Below, in pieces: positions 26,090-34,993 of a stretch of 64,000 nt of DNA. Under the pieces are notes generated by a model. It made no database searches and was not told where the DNA came from. It saw nothing but the letters and a program-made list of their open reading frames with translations. The position numbers and the translations under genes were made by a program. The stretch comes from Clostridia bacterium (lineage in GTDB: Bacteria > Bacillota > Clostridia > Oscillospirales > CAG-272): assembly GCA_017482355.1 (NCBI GenBank), contig JAFUNJ010000012.1, positions 228,211-292,210 of the forward strand, read 5' to 3'. How positions within the stretch are numbered: the first letter of the stretch is position 1; the number at the start of each line of letters is the position of its first letter.

Positions 26090-28747
26090 TTATTTCTTTT
26101 TCTTAATAATGATTACAGTAACTACTGTGCCGATTGCCGCTACTGCGACTACTCCGATGATTATCGGGAGAACGAGGTTGTTATTCTTGTCGTTATCCTT
26201 TTTCTCCTCGCCGTCGGTCGTATCGGCAGGACCCGTTACGTCAGGAACGGTCGTATCCGTACCGTCGGTCGTTTCGTCGGGATCGGTCGTTACGGTTCCG
26301 TCCGTGGTGGTATCCTCGGGGAGCTTACCGCTCTCGGAAGCACCGCATCTAACACAAATATTTGTAGCTTCATCGAAGTCGTGACCCAAAGCAGCACCCT
26401 CGGTTGCCTGACACTTAGTACAGGTCTTGGGCGTATCGCAATCCGCGTTCACCCAGTTGTGCTTCGTTGCGGGAATGGTCTGTCCCTTGTTGATGATCTC
26501 GTTACAAGCGGTACACTTAACGCTTCCGGTGTGTCCGTCAGTGGTGCAGGTAGGTGCCTTTGCGCCATCAATAGTGGTATTGGTGTGGCTGCAAGTAGGT
26601 GTCGTTGATCCCGAGCTTGAGCTATCGCCCGTGTAGACCGTGATACTATATGCACGGCACTGTTTAATGACGTTTGAGTACGTAACGGAATCAACGGGAG
26701 AAGTGAATACAACGGTTATAATACCGTCGTTATTCGTTGCAGTCGCGCCCGCGGGGGGATTCAGCCAGCCACTCAAATATTTGCTATCCGTGATTCCTTC
26801 GCAGTTGATCTCAAGCATTGTTATACCCGGATATTCAATAATAACGTCAGAGCCCTGGTAGAAGCGTGCGGGATTACTGTAATCCGCAACGTTGTTCTTT
26901 GCGCTCGCCTTATTGTTGGTGACCGTTATACCGCTCTGCTTCCAGACCTGCTTTGAGGTAGAGAACTCGGTGCGGTTTGCCTTGTTTTCGTCAAAGGTGA
27001 TGGTCACCGTCGTACCCGCAGAGCTCGTCGGTTCGGTTGCTCCGCAGACGGTACATTTACCGTTGCTGTACTTGTGTCCCGTCGCGCTTGTCTTATCACC
27101 CGTATAAGTGTCGCCGCAGAGCGAGCAGGTATAGGTCGTAAAGCCGCCGCTTACGCAGTTCGGCTTGACTACGACGGAGGTGTACTTATGAGTACAGGTT
27201 GCAGGAGTCGTTGTGCCAGAATTACCGTCGGTGCTTCCGCTTCCGTCGGTCGTATACATACGCGCTACGTAGTCGGTATCCTTATACTTCGTTTGGGTAA
27301 GAACGCTCATCGTGTAATACGTTCCGTATGTACCGATATAACACGGCTCGCCAGAAACGTTGGTCGTCAATGCGTTCTTTGACGTATCCCAAGTGTAAAC
27401 AGAGCTTGCAGTCGTACCGAACGTAAAGTTGTAATGCTCCTTGCCGTCCGTGCCGGTGACAAGAACAAGGTTAATGTATTTCTTTGTACTGCCGTCCTTG
27501 AAATAGAGGTGATAACCGCCCGTTGCGGTCTCAACGAATACGTCGACACCCTTTGTCTGATCGGTATCGGTTGCGCCGTAGTAACCCGACATCGTACCGG
27601 TAAAGTAGTACTCTGCTTCAACTGCGGTCGAGAATATACCAAGCTTGTACGCCTTGCCGACCGTAAGCGAGGTCGCATAGGTTGGCTTGACGGGCTCTTT
27701 GCCGCTGCAAACGGTACAGGTGCCGGAAACGTAGTTATGTCCATTGGCGTTTGTATAGTTCGCCTTGTAGCTGTATCCGCAGCCCGAAACTTTACAGGTG
27801 TAGAGCGTGTATCCCTTGGTATCGCAGGTTGCCGCTACAACGGTAGTACCGAAGTTATTGTGATCACACTTCGTGCCGGAAGGAGTAGTCATATCCTTGG
27901 GAACTTCTTTTTCAAAAAGCTGGAAAGCAAGCTCGGGATAGTCAACGAATACGTTACGGGTACCCGTAATAGACTCAACCGCATCGTTACGTCCAAGCTC
28001 CCAGGTATCAACAGGGTCCGCTTCGATCCATTCAAGCATAACCTCGGGGCTTTCCATAACGCCGCCCGAGCCCCAAGCGGTATTGATGTTACCCCAACGA
28101 ACGTAAACGTAGAGGAAAATACGGGCAACGTCACCGCGAAGGTCATACGTGCCGTTTGATTCTTTGTTGGGATTGTAATATCCACTGCTCTTTCCGTATG
28201 CAGTATTACCGCGCGAGGAGTTTTCGCTCGTCGAGGTAGGACGAAGCATCATAATATCGTTTTCACCCGAGCCGCTACCCTTACTGTTAGGCCAGGTGTG
28301 CTCGCGGTTCCAACCGCCGTCCCACGATGGGCCGATCTGCTTACCGGAATAGAAAGAGGATATCTTTCCGCCGCCGTTCTGACAGTCGGTATACTGAAAA
28401 AGGTTCTTGGTGTCGTCATAGCTGGTAACGAAGCTTTGAGCATCGGTCACGAGTTTGTTCAGAGCTTTGTAAAGAGCGCTGTTCGGAACGTCGGATTTGC
28501 TCGAAGCGCCCGAATATGTAGATAGCACCTCGTAGGAAGTATGCTTATCGTAGAACGCCTCTGCCATCGGCGACATAAACGTTGCCACCGTGCCGCGCGC
28601 ACCCCAGTTGTATACGTATTTGCCGTTTGAGGCATAGTTGTAATTAACTGTCGCGGCATCTGCGTGCATACCGATTGCCGATATCGTGCTTACGCACAAT
28701 ACAAGCACAAGTATGAACGCAGAAATGCGTTTCATCAAGTTATTCAT
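26090..28747 (-). CDS. Secreted, membrane-anchored EndA-type endonuclease I
   Basis: Residues 1-31 are a signal peptide. The nuclease domain (about 35-290) has the endonuclease I signature NREHTWPNSKG with catalytic His150, NDIMMLRPTSTSENSSRGNT and a Tyr-rich segment. Residues 290-800 hold beta modules and repeated Cys pairs such as CSLCGDTYTGDKTSATGHKY. The C-terminus is a Thr/Asp-rich spacer, a hydrophobic helix (about 860-880) and KKKK. Such enzymes digest extracellular DNA. AGGAGA precedes ATG 28747. At 885 residues it is far longer than a single-domain NucM. It shares modules with the 742-residue protein. Confidence 0.85.
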   Translation of the reverse strand: MNNLMKRISAFILVLVLCVSTISAIGMHADAATVNYNYASNGKYVYNWGARGTVATFMSPMAEAFYDKHTSYEVLSTYSGASSKSDVPNSALYKALNKLVTDAQSFVTSYDDTKNLFQYTDCQNGGGKISSFYSGKQIGPSWDGGWNREHTWPNSKGSGSGENDIMMLRPTSTSENSSRGNTAYGKSSGYYNPNKESNGTYDLRGDVARIFLYVYVRWGNINTAWGSGGVMESPEVMLEWIEADPVDTWELGRNDAVESITGTRNVFVDYPELAFQLFEKEVPKDMTTPSGTKCDHNNFGTTVVAATCDTKGYTLYTCKVSGCGYSYKANYTNANGHNYVSGTCTVCSGKEPVKPTYATSLTVGKAYKLGIFSTAVEAEYYFTGTMSGYYGATDTDQTKGVDVFVETATGGYHLYFKDGSTKKYINLVLVTGTDGKEHYNFTFGTTASSVYTWDTSKNALTTNVSGEPCYIGTYGTYYTMSVLTQTKYKDTDYVARMYTTDGSGSTDGNSGTTTPATCTHKYTSVVVKPNCVSGGFTTYTCSLCGDTYTGDKTSATGHKYSNGKCTVCGATEPTSSAGTTVTITFDENKANRTEFSTSKQVWKQSGITVTNNKASAKNNVADYSNPARFYQGSDVIIEYPGITMLEINCEGITDSKYLSGWLNPPAGATATNNDGIITVVFTSPVDSVTYSNVIKQCRAYSITVYTGDSSSSGSTTPTCSHTNTTIDGAKAPTCTTDGHTGSVKCTACNEIINKGQTIPATKHNWVNADCDTPKTCTKCQATEGAALGHDFDEATNICVRCGASESGKLPEDTTTDGTVTTDPDETTDGTDTTVPDVTGPADTTDGEEKKDNDKNNNLVLPIIIGVVAVAAIGTVVTVIIIKKKK

Positions 28748-28786
28748 AAAAATCTCCTAATCTTACATCAAATATTTATCCTATAC

Positions 28787-28815
28787 AGTTTATATTACAT
28801 CAGAGATAAAATCAA
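28787..28815 (-). promoter_or_regulatory. Probable promoter for the EndA-type nuclease
   Basis: TTGATT (28810-28815, minus strand) and TAAACT (28787-28792) are 17 bases apart. The -10 match is imperfect. Confidence 0.5.
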
Positions 28816-28860
28816 TAGGTTTTTGTAAATTCATGTAACTTTATCTGTTTTACACGAGCT

Positions 28861-29001
28861 TTATGCTAAAAAACGCCACGACGCATCGGGTGTCGGGGCG
28901 GTTTTAATTAGACGGTATAAGGATCCTTCATTCGGGTCACCTGCCTTGTACGCTTTAATCGTCTGTAATATAACGTAAAAATCAAGCGTCTTGCAGGTGT
29001 T
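28861..29001 (-). other. Intergenic ORF-like segment, probably not a gene
   Basis: A frame open from about 29001 to TAA 28861 encodes 40-odd residues ending DASWRFLA. No ATG, GTG or TTG start and no ribosome site is visible. Hairpins occupy both sides (28866-28905 and 28976-29027). It may be a fossil of a gene or a conserved noncoding repeat read through. I do not assign a function. Confidence 0.35.
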
Positions 29002-29027
29002 TTATTTACCTCTTGACGCTTGATCTT
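28976..29027 (-). terminator. Terminator-like hairpin after the TIM-barrel gene
   Basis: ATCAAGCGTC (28981-28990) pairs with GACGCTTGAT (29015-29024). Inner AGGT and ACCT extend the stem. On the minus strand a T-run follows, so it ends the 29039-31120 gene. A second hairpin at about 28866-28905 (AAAACGCC with GGGCGGTTTT) lies beyond it. Confidence 0.6.
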
Positions 29028-29038
29028 TACCTGATAGA

Positions 29039-31120
29039 TTACAGCTTTTTCGAAAAGGATTCAATTATATAGTGACAGTTTACGATCTTCTCGGCAAGCT
29101 GTCCCTTCGAGAAATAATAATGATTTGCCGCCTCGTAGCCGATAGAAGCATTAACGTTCATAAGCACAAGCATCTCCTTTGCTACATCAAGCTCGGATTC
29201 GGCGGCGGCAAGTGCGTCGGAATAGCGGCTTTCGTTTCTTGCTCTGACGAAGCGTATTTGGTTAAACGACGACTTGAACAGGCAATAAGCCGCCCTCGCC
29301 ATTACGGCAGATTCGCTTTCATCGTTTTCGGGGAGCATATCAAGCCCTATTTTCCATTTTTGACAAAGCAGATCAAACTGCTTTTCAAAAACGTCAACCG
29401 GGTATATTCCGCGCCATCCTTCAAGGTCGTCGTATGCGAAGCAGGTCATCGTAGCGCGATAACCTGTCGGCTCATCAAAAAGCATTGACGACGGTCCCGC
29501 ATTCTGCGGTCCCATATACAGAACATCAATATGGAAAGGAAATTCCTTAAACGCTTCCGCAAAGACCTTTTCGGCTTCGTAATATTCCGTATGGGAAGAA
29601 TAACTGCATTTTTCAAAGAAATGCTTTGCCGCGACAGCTATGTTACGGCAGGGATAACCTCCGAGCGTCCAACTCAAAAGGAGATGCCGTATTCCCTCTC
29701 CTTCAAGCAGTTTCATATGCTCATCAATAGAGGGCGAAACGGGTATCGCGGGAACTGTTGACGCTTCCCACGTTGTGTTTATCTGCACCTTTGCGCCAAC
29801 CTCAAGCCCGCGTTCCTTTGCGAGCCGCCACTCACGCTTCGCAAGCTCCCCGGGACCTATTATGCTCATAGAATAATCAAGCACGTTGCCATTAACTCCG
29901 CCGATATCAAAAGGAACGTCAAGCTCGCTTTGTGACAACAGTATGACACCGTCGGGAAGATGGCTGATAACGTCCTCGCTGAACTCGTCCCATCGCCAGC
30001 TCCAAGCAAAAACCTTGATATCATCACTGACTCTGCGTGCGCCCTCAAGGAAACAACCGACCGTTTCACCGATAACCTCGCCAACGCTTCTTGTCCTGCA
30101 TCTCGGGCAAACGCATTCAGCACCATTTCCTCCGGTATGAGAATAGCAGTTCGTCAGATTTTCCGATCTTGTTATCGAGAAAAATCCTCCGATAAGCGGC
30201 ACAGCTCTGCACACCTTCTCGATCGCATTCTTCAGATAGTTCTGTACCTCGACAGTCGAGGTACATAAACACGCCTCGTCACCTCTTATATGTCCGCGCA
30301 CGTCGGGATATTTATCGAAAAAAGCAAGGGGCATGCTGCGCGGCTCATTTACGTATAAATAGAGCTTAATACCAAATCTGTCAAGGCGTTCCGTAAGCGT
30401 TTTCATTCGCGCCAAACGCTTTTCATATCCGTCCGATACGGTTGGATCAAACGAAAATTCAGCAAGCTGAGAGAGGATTCCCTGCGTCCATATTCCGTTT
30501 ACGCCGAGCTTTTTATACGCTTCGAGCTGATCGTCGGGAAGATATTCCTCGCTATCAATATCAAAAGCATGCTGATAAAGCCCCGAAAACGCATATATCA
30601 TACGCGTTTTAAACTTTTCCTCACCGCCGAAGGAAATATCAGGAACGTTGTATTCAAATTCGAACGGTTTCTTGCCTGATATATCGACCGTTTTCATGAT
30701 CCCCCTGATATTTTCGGTTTTTCGTTTTTCGTCCTCCGTAAGCTCGCGCCAAATAACCTCGTCGCAGTGCGGCTTATATTGAAGCTTTACGTTAAGAAAA
30801 TCCTCGTCTCTCATAAGAGAGGACAGCGCGGCTTCGTCAAGATCAAGAAGTTCAAGAAGTTGACTGTACGGCAATACGTGCCACATACGGCGAATTATCG
30901 TTATGTACCCTCTTTTAAGCCAGAGGTCGCCCGGATTATAATCGGGCAAGCCCATATCGTGCGCCGCACGTCGAACATTTTCGACAGTTGTTTTGAGGAC
31001 TTTCGCTATTTTTTCGACAGGAACGTACTCATAAGCTCTGAAAATAAACGCTTGATGATGTGTCGGGAAGTGCGGCAGCTTTATCGCGTCTTGAGAAATA
31101 CCGGGTAACGAAAAAATCAT
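29039..31120 (-). CDS. Large TIM-barrel protein with HTH-like N-terminus, family unknown
   Basis: The 693-residue soluble protein starts at ATG 31120, which follows GGGAG by six bases. Residues about 30-60 (YEYVPVEKIAKVLKTTVENV) resemble a helix-turn-helix or small helical domain. A long (beta/alpha)8-like domain (about 150-480) carries KLGVNGIWTQGILS, RFGIKLYLYVNEP and DIKVFAWSWRWDEF, suggestive of a glycoside hydrolase. ECVCPRCRTRS adds two close cysteine pairs. I do not recognise a named family. There is no signal peptide, so it would act in the cytosol. It has its own promoter. Confidence 0.6.
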   Translation of the reverse strand: MIFSLPGISQDAIKLPHFPTHHQAFIFRAYEYVPVEKIAKVLKTTVENVRRAAHDMGLPDYNPGDLWLKRGYITIIRRMWHVLPYSQLLELLDLDEAALSSLMRDEDFLNVKLQYKPHCDEVIWRELTEDEKRKTENIRGIMKTVDISGKKPFEFEYNVPDISFGGEEKFKTRMIYAFSGLYQHAFDIDSEEYLPDDQLEAYKKLGVNGIWTQGILSQLAEFSFDPTVSDGYEKRLARMKTLTERLDRFGIKLYLYVNEPRSMPLAFFDKYPDVRGHIRGDEACLCTSTVEVQNYLKNAIEKVCRAVPLIGGFFSITRSENLTNCYSHTGGNGAECVCPRCRTRSVGEVIGETVGCFLEGARRVSDDIKVFAWSWRWDEFSEDVISHLPDGVILLSQSELDVPFDIGGVNGNVLDYSMSIIGPGELAKREWRLAKERGLEVGAKVQINTTWEASTVPAIPVSPSIDEHMKLLEGEGIRHLLLSWTLGGYPCRNIAVAAKHFFEKCSYSSHTEYYEAEKVFAEAFKEFPFHIDVLYMGPQNAGPSSMLFDEPTGYRATMTCFAYDDLEGWRGIYPVDVFEKQFDLLCQKWKIGLDMLPENDESESAVMARAAYCLFKSSFNQIRFVRARNESRYSDALAAAESELDVAKEMLVLMNVNASIGYEAANHYYFSKGQLAEKIVNCHYIIESFSKKL

Positions 31121-31149
31121 TGTTTGCTCCCATAAAACATTTTTACGCA

Positions 31150-31178
31150 ATTATACCATAAGAAAAATCTAAGTTCAA
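31150..31178 (-). promoter_or_regulatory. Sigma-A promoter for the large TIM-barrel gene
   Basis: TTGAAC (31173-31178, minus strand) and TATAAT (31150-31155) are 17 bases apart, about 30 bases upstream of ATG 31120. Confidence 0.75.
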
Positions 31179-31223
31179 GCTATATTTATTGAAAACTAAA
31201 AAAACGTTAATTAAGGAAGGTGC

Positions 31224-31256
31224 AAAAAGCCAAGCACTATCTGTGCTTGGCTTTTT
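31224..31256. terminator. Terminator after ywlG
   Basis: A 14-bp stem, AAAAAGCCAAGCAC (31224-31237) with GTGCTTGGCTTTTT (31243-31256), has runs of A and T on its sides. It ends the minus-strand ywlG transcript. Confidence 0.85.
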
Positions 31257-31272
31257 TACAGTTAGGTCATAA

Positions 31273-31818
31273 TCAAAGAAGGTTTTCGTCGTAAACGGCG
31301 CGTACTCCACCGATAAACTTCGGGCGCGTGCGTGCGGCGACGACAAGTGCCTCGCCGATGTGATCGTTAATCAGGCGCAGAGGAACCGCGACCTTTTTAA
31401 GGTGCATTCCGATAAGTGTAAGACCAATATCAAGCCCTGCGTCCGCCTTTATCTCCTCAACGACGACGGGATCGGTAAATGACTTATACGCCTGCGTTGC
31501 CATTGATCCGCCCGCCTTCGGCTGAGGAATCACGTTCACCGCTTCAAGGTTCGGTACCGCTTCCCTTTCTATAACTATCGCGCGGTTAAGGTGTTCGCAG
31601 CACTGAAATGCGAGGTATATTCCCTTCTCTTCCGCACATTCGTAAAGCGCAGAAAACACCTCTGCCGCCGCGTCGGGCGCGGAATTCGTTCCAATCTTCG
31701 CGCCAAGAATCTCACTCGTCGAACAGCCGATAACGAGAATATTTCCCTTTTTTAGCGATGCCTTTTCTATTATTTCGGATATTGTCGAGCGCGCTTGCTC
31801 GTAAAGCGTTCTATCCAT
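31273..31818 (-). CDS. ywlG: UPF0340/YwlG-family protein (TIGR01440)
   Basis: This 181-residue protein belongs to a conserved Firmicutes family of unknown function. Its family blocks are ILVIGCSTSEILGAKIG (27-43), AFQCCEHLNRAIVIERE (69-85) and a C-terminal GIGEALVVAARTRPKFIGG-like segment. The CC-EHLNRA block suggests a conserved Cys/His surface. It follows the upstream ORF by six bases, so both are probably cotranscribed. No biochemical role is established, so none is claimed. Confidence 0.88.
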   Translation of the reverse strand: MDRTLYEQARSTISEIIEKASLKKGNILVIGCSTSEILGAKIGTNSAPDAAAEVFSALYECAEEKGIYLAFQCCEHLNRAIVIEREAVPNLEAVNVIPQPKAGGSMATQAYKSFTDPVVVEEIKADAGLDIGLTLIGMHLKKVAVPLRLINDHIGEALVVAARTRPKFIGGVRAVYDENLL

Positions 31819-31824
31819 AGTTAT

Positions 31825-32232
31825 TTACCTTTCCAATTTCTTGAATCGTGTCTCGGACATTACGTTGACGTAACCTTCGTCAAATTTGTTAGCAGAACGG
31901 AATATTCCGTCGTCAAGACCTGTTATCACAGTCGGTTTTCCCATTATCACGACGATCCTTACGTATTCTTTCGACGGCGTTGCGCTTAATATGCGTTCCT
32001 TCTTTGTGCCGTAAACGCTTCCCCAGCTCATAGCCAAAAGAGGAAGCTGTTCCCACTCAATGAAGTTATCTACACAGGAAATAATAGTCCTCTTGTTCGC
32101 GCGCTTTGCGGTAAAATAGACCTCGTAATTTTTGTCACCGTCAGTGAATCTGACGAGATTCATTTTGTCAAAAGGCGTCGGCACAGTAGAGTTTTTTGCG
32201 GCTTCTTTGAAAAGGTCGTAGAGTTTTGACAT
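31825..32232 (-). CDS. Conserved hypothetical protein upstream of ywlG
   Basis: A 135-residue soluble protein, MSKLYDLFKEAAKN at its start, with a mixed alpha/beta pattern. ATG 32232 follows GAGGATC by six bases. There is no signal peptide or clear domain. The final third (IVVIMGKPTVITGLDDGIF) looks like a beta strand-loop pattern. It sits directly before ywlG, which suggests a functional partnership. I do not recognise the family. Confidence 0.6.
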   Translation of the reverse strand: MSKLYDLFKEAAKNSTVPTPFDKMNLVRFTDGDKNYEVYFTAKRANKRTIISCVDNFIEWEQLPLLAMSWGSVYGTKKERILSATPSKEYVRIVVIMGKPTVITGLDDGIFRSANKFDEGYVNVMSETRFKKLER

Positions 32233-32489
32233 AGTTGATCCTCGCTTCACCTTGATATAATAATTATATCATAATGTCCACACTTTTTCAATATATTATT
32301 AGCAAATGTTCAAACTGTATTGAAAAATCGGAGCAAAAGTAGTAAAATGGGCTTGTAAATCATAGAGGAAGCTATCGAACAATACTTCGAATATGCAGAG
32401 ATTCACATTTAAAAAAACGCACTCAAAACGGTTTTGAATATTATCTTATTACAATGTGAAATTATTTTTAACACAAAATTCAAAAAGTA

Positions 32490-32518
32490 TTGAAAAACAG
32501 AAAAATATGTGATATACT
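32490..32518 (+). promoter_or_regulatory. Sigma-A promoter for the zinc-ribbon membrane protein
   Basis: TTGAAA (32490-32495) and TATACT (32513-32518) are 17 bases apart, about 48 bases before ATG 32566. Confidence 0.72.
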
Positions 32519-32565
32519 GTCGATATGGGCGATGCCCATGAATATATAACTTTGGAGGAACTATT

Positions 32566-33060
32566 ATGTTTTGTAAAAATTGTGGACAGGAATCCACTGA
32601 TAACAGCCGTTTTTGCCATTTTTGCGGTACGGAATTAGCCCCCGAGTCTACCCCTGCAGAAGAGCCGACTGCTCAGAAGGCAGAGACACCCATTCAGCCC
32701 GAAGTTAACCCTGTAAATTATTCCGCGCCTATAACGCCCGCCGATCCCGGCGCAGGTCTCGGAACTGCAGCGTTCATTCTCGGTATTGTAGGTCTGTCTG
32801 TCGGTGCTATATGCTCCTGCTTGTTTGCTACGCTTGGCGGCATTCTTCCGCTGGCTTGTGCAATCGTTGCCGTCGTTCTCGGCATTAACGCAAAGAAAAA
32901 ATCAGCCGCTGTCGGTCTTGAAAACAAAAAGGCAAAGATCGGCTTGATCCTCGGCGTTATTGCTATTGCCGTTATCGTTGTCTTTATCGCTCTCAACGGT
33001 ATACTTGGCGCAATAATGGGCTCATGGCTTGCGACAACAAGCTACGATCTCTATTATTAA
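32566..33060 (+). CDS. Zinc-ribbon membrane protein with two hydrophobic segments
   Basis: The 164-residue protein begins with a zinc ribbon of four cysteines in the pattern CKNCG...CHFCG (3-6 and 17-20). A Pro/Glu-rich linker (25-60) and two membrane-crossing regions (about 65-110 and 125-160) follow. The layout resembles zinc-ribbon-DUF4190-type proteins of Firmicutes, whose function is unknown. GGAGG lies before the ATG. It sits upstream of a DUF2752-type gene, and a terminator-like hairpin separates the two. Confidence 0.75.
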   Translation: MFCKNCGQESTDNSRFCHFCGTELAPESTPAEEPTAQKAETPIQPEVNPVNYSAPITPADPGAGLGTAAFILGIVGLSVGAICSCLFATLGGILPLACAIVAVVLGINAKKKSAAVGLENKKAKIGLILGVIAIAVIVVFIALNGILGAIMGSWLATTSYDLYY

Positions 33061-33082
33061 TCCCATTTAATTTCTGTTTAAT

Positions 33083-33112
33083 AAAGGCCATCGTTTCGGC
33101 GATGGTCTTTTA
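33083..33112 (+). terminator. Hairpin between the zinc-ribbon and DUF2752 genes
   Basis: AAAGGCCATCG (33083-33093) pairs with CGATGGTCTTT (33100-33110). A short T-run follows. The next gene starts only 25 bases later, so partial read-through is likely. Confidence 0.6.
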
Positions 33113-33137
33113 AATACCGAAAAGGACAACCTTTATT

Positions 33138-33557
33138 ATGAAATATTGGATCAAAAAACACAGAAAATGGATCCTCGCAGTTGCTCATCTTTTAGTGATT
33201 CCCATAATACTGTTTTTTCGCTGTCTAAGCGATAATATGCTGAGCACTGACAGGGTCTGTTCCTGGCGGCGCATCGGTGCGCTTTGCCCGACCTGCGGCG
33301 GAACTCATTTCGTTTATGCCCTGTCAAACGGCGACCTGTTAGCCGCACTGAAATACAATGCGTTCTTGTTTTTGTTGACGGTATTTTTTGTTCTCACTCT
33401 GGTATTCATCGATCTTGCCGTTTGGTTTGATCTGAGTTTTCCCAAAAAGGCACTTAAGAAAATGTACAGTATTCCTACACTGATAATTCTCGGCGTGATA
33501 ATGATACTGTTTTTGATCCTGCGCAATTGGCGCATCTGGATATTGCTATTCCAATAA
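33138..33557 (+). CDS. DUF2752-family membrane protein
   Basis: A 139-residue protein with three membrane segments (about 10-28, 70-95 and 113-135). The DUF2752 signature CPTCGGTHFVYAL (about 50-62) lies between the first two. The family is present in many Bacteroidetes and Firmicutes; its job is unknown. It could be cotranscribed with the zinc-ribbon gene. It converges with the FAD-protein gene at a shared terminator. Confidence 0.8.
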   Translation: MKYWIKKHRKWILAVAHLLVIPIILFFRCLSDNMLSTDRVCSWRRIGALCPTCGGTHFVYALSNGDLLAALKYNAFLFLLTVFFVLTLVFIDLAVWFDLSFPKKALKKMYSIPTLIILGVIMILFLILRNWRIWILLFQ

Positions 33558-33563
33558 TAGTAA

Positions 33564-33591
33564 AAATAGACACCCTCTCGGGTGTCTATTT
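33564..33591. terminator. Bidirectional terminator between DUF2752 and the FAD-protein gene
   Basis: AAATAGACACC (33564-33574) pairs with GGTGTCTATTT (33581-33591). Flanking A and T tracts suit both convergent genes. Confidence 0.82.
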
Positions 33592-34956
33592 TTATTTTGC
33601 AATATCTCTTGCTACGTGAATGCCGCTTGCAGAGGCGTGAGAAAGAGAATGCGTTATACCGCTTCCGTCGCCGATAATATAGAGCCCCGGATAGCAGGAT
33701 TCGAGCTTTTCGCTTACCTCGACCTCCATATTATAGAACTTGACCTCGACGCCATAGAGAAGCGTATCGTCGTTTGCAGTACCCGGCGCGACCTTGTCGA
33801 GCGCGTATATCATCTCAATAATACCGTCAAGCAGACGCTTCGGCAATACAAGACTCAAACCACCGGGAGTTGCCTGGAGCGTCGGTGCAAAGAAGGAATC
33901 GCCCATTCGGTTCGGGGTCGAACGCTGACCGCGTATCAGGTCTCCGAAACGCTGTACGATAACTCCGCCGCCGAGCATATTGCTAAGACGCGCAATTGAT
34001 TCACCGTAGCCGTTTGAATCCTTGAACGGCTCGGAAAAATGCTTTGACACAAGAAGCGCGAAATTTGTATTGTCAGTCTGAAGTGCGGGATCGTCGTAGC
34101 TGTGACCGTTGACGGTAATTATACCGTTCGTATTTTCGTTTACGACCGCGCCGCGCGGATTCATACAGAAAGTACGAACCTTATCCCCGTACTGCTTCGT
34201 ACGGTAGACGATCTTGCTCTCGTAAAGCTCGTCGGTCAGATGTGCGAAGACGGCCGCAGGAAGCTCAACTCGGACGCCGATATCGACACGGTTTGACTTG
34301 GTCGGTATTTTAAGGTCGTTACAGACCTTTTCCATCCACTTGCTTCCGCTTCTGCCGACGGAAACTATGCACTTCTCGCATTCGAGGGCGCCGCCGTTAT
34401 ACTTGACCGCGTAGCCGCCGTCAATAACCTCGATTGAATCGACTGGCGTATCGAAGAAGAAATCAACCTTATTCTCCAGATATGCATAAAGATTTTCGAG
34501 CACAACGTAGTTTTTATCGGTGCCGAGATGACGGACCGATGCGTCAAGCAGATGCAGACCGTTCTGAATGCAAAGGGTCTTGAAGCGAGTGCCTGCAGTC
34601 GAATAAAGCTTTGTTCCCTCTCCGCCGTGTTTCAGATTGATCTCGTCAACGTAGTGCATAAGATCGAGCGCCTGCTTTTTGCCGATGTACTCGTAAAGCG
34701 TGCCGCCGAAATCGTTTGTAATATTATATTTTCCGTCCGAGAATGCGCCGGCTCCTCCAAATCCACTCATAATAGAACAGCTTTTACATCCTATACAGGT
34801 CTTGACCTTCTCGCCGTCGATAGGACAATGGCGTTTGCTTAATGCATGTCCTGCCTCGAAAACGGCAACCTTCATTTCGGGCTTTATGCGCATCAGCTCA
34901 TAAGCCGCAAAAATTCCGCCGGGACCTGCGCCTATAATTATAACGTCGTATTTCAT
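33592..34956 (-). CDS. FAD-dependent oxidoreductase (COG2509-type)
   Basis: This 454-residue soluble flavoprotein starts with a dinucleotide-binding motif, VIIIGAGPGGIFAAYELMR (5-23). It has a Cys-rich patch with GCKSCSIMSGFGGAGAFSDG (about 60-79), as in COG2509 uncharacterised dehydrogenases. The C-terminal flavin-binding part is GDGSGITHSLSHASASG. ATG 34956 follows GGAG by eight bases; a longer frame would add seven unlikely residues. It lies 37 bases downstream of the PstS-like gene. The electron donor and acceptor are unknown. Confidence 0.82.
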   Translation of the reverse strand: MKYDVIIIGAGPGGIFAAYELMRIKPEMKVAVFEAGHALSKRHCPIDGEKVKTCIGCKSCSIMSGFGGAGAFSDGKYNITNDFGGTLYEYIGKKQALDLMHYVDEINLKHGGEGTKLYSTAGTRFKTLCIQNGLHLLDASVRHLGTDKNYVVLENLYAYLENKVDFFFDTPVDSIEVIDGGYAVKYNGGALECEKCIVSVGRSGSKWMEKVCNDLKIPTKSNRVDIGVRVELPAAVFAHLTDELYESKIVYRTKQYGDKVRTFCMNPRGAVVNENTNGIITVNGHSYDDPALQTDNTNFALLVSKHFSEPFKDSNGYGESIARLSNMLGGGVIVQRFGDLIRGQRSTPNRMGDSFFAPTLQATPGGLSLVLPKRLLDGIIEMIYALDKVAPGTANDDTLLYGVEVKFYNMEVEVSEKLESCYPGLYIIGDGSGITHSLSHASASGIHVARDIAK

Positions 34957-34993
34957 GTTATTATCTCCAAATTTCATAAAGCAACAAATTTGC

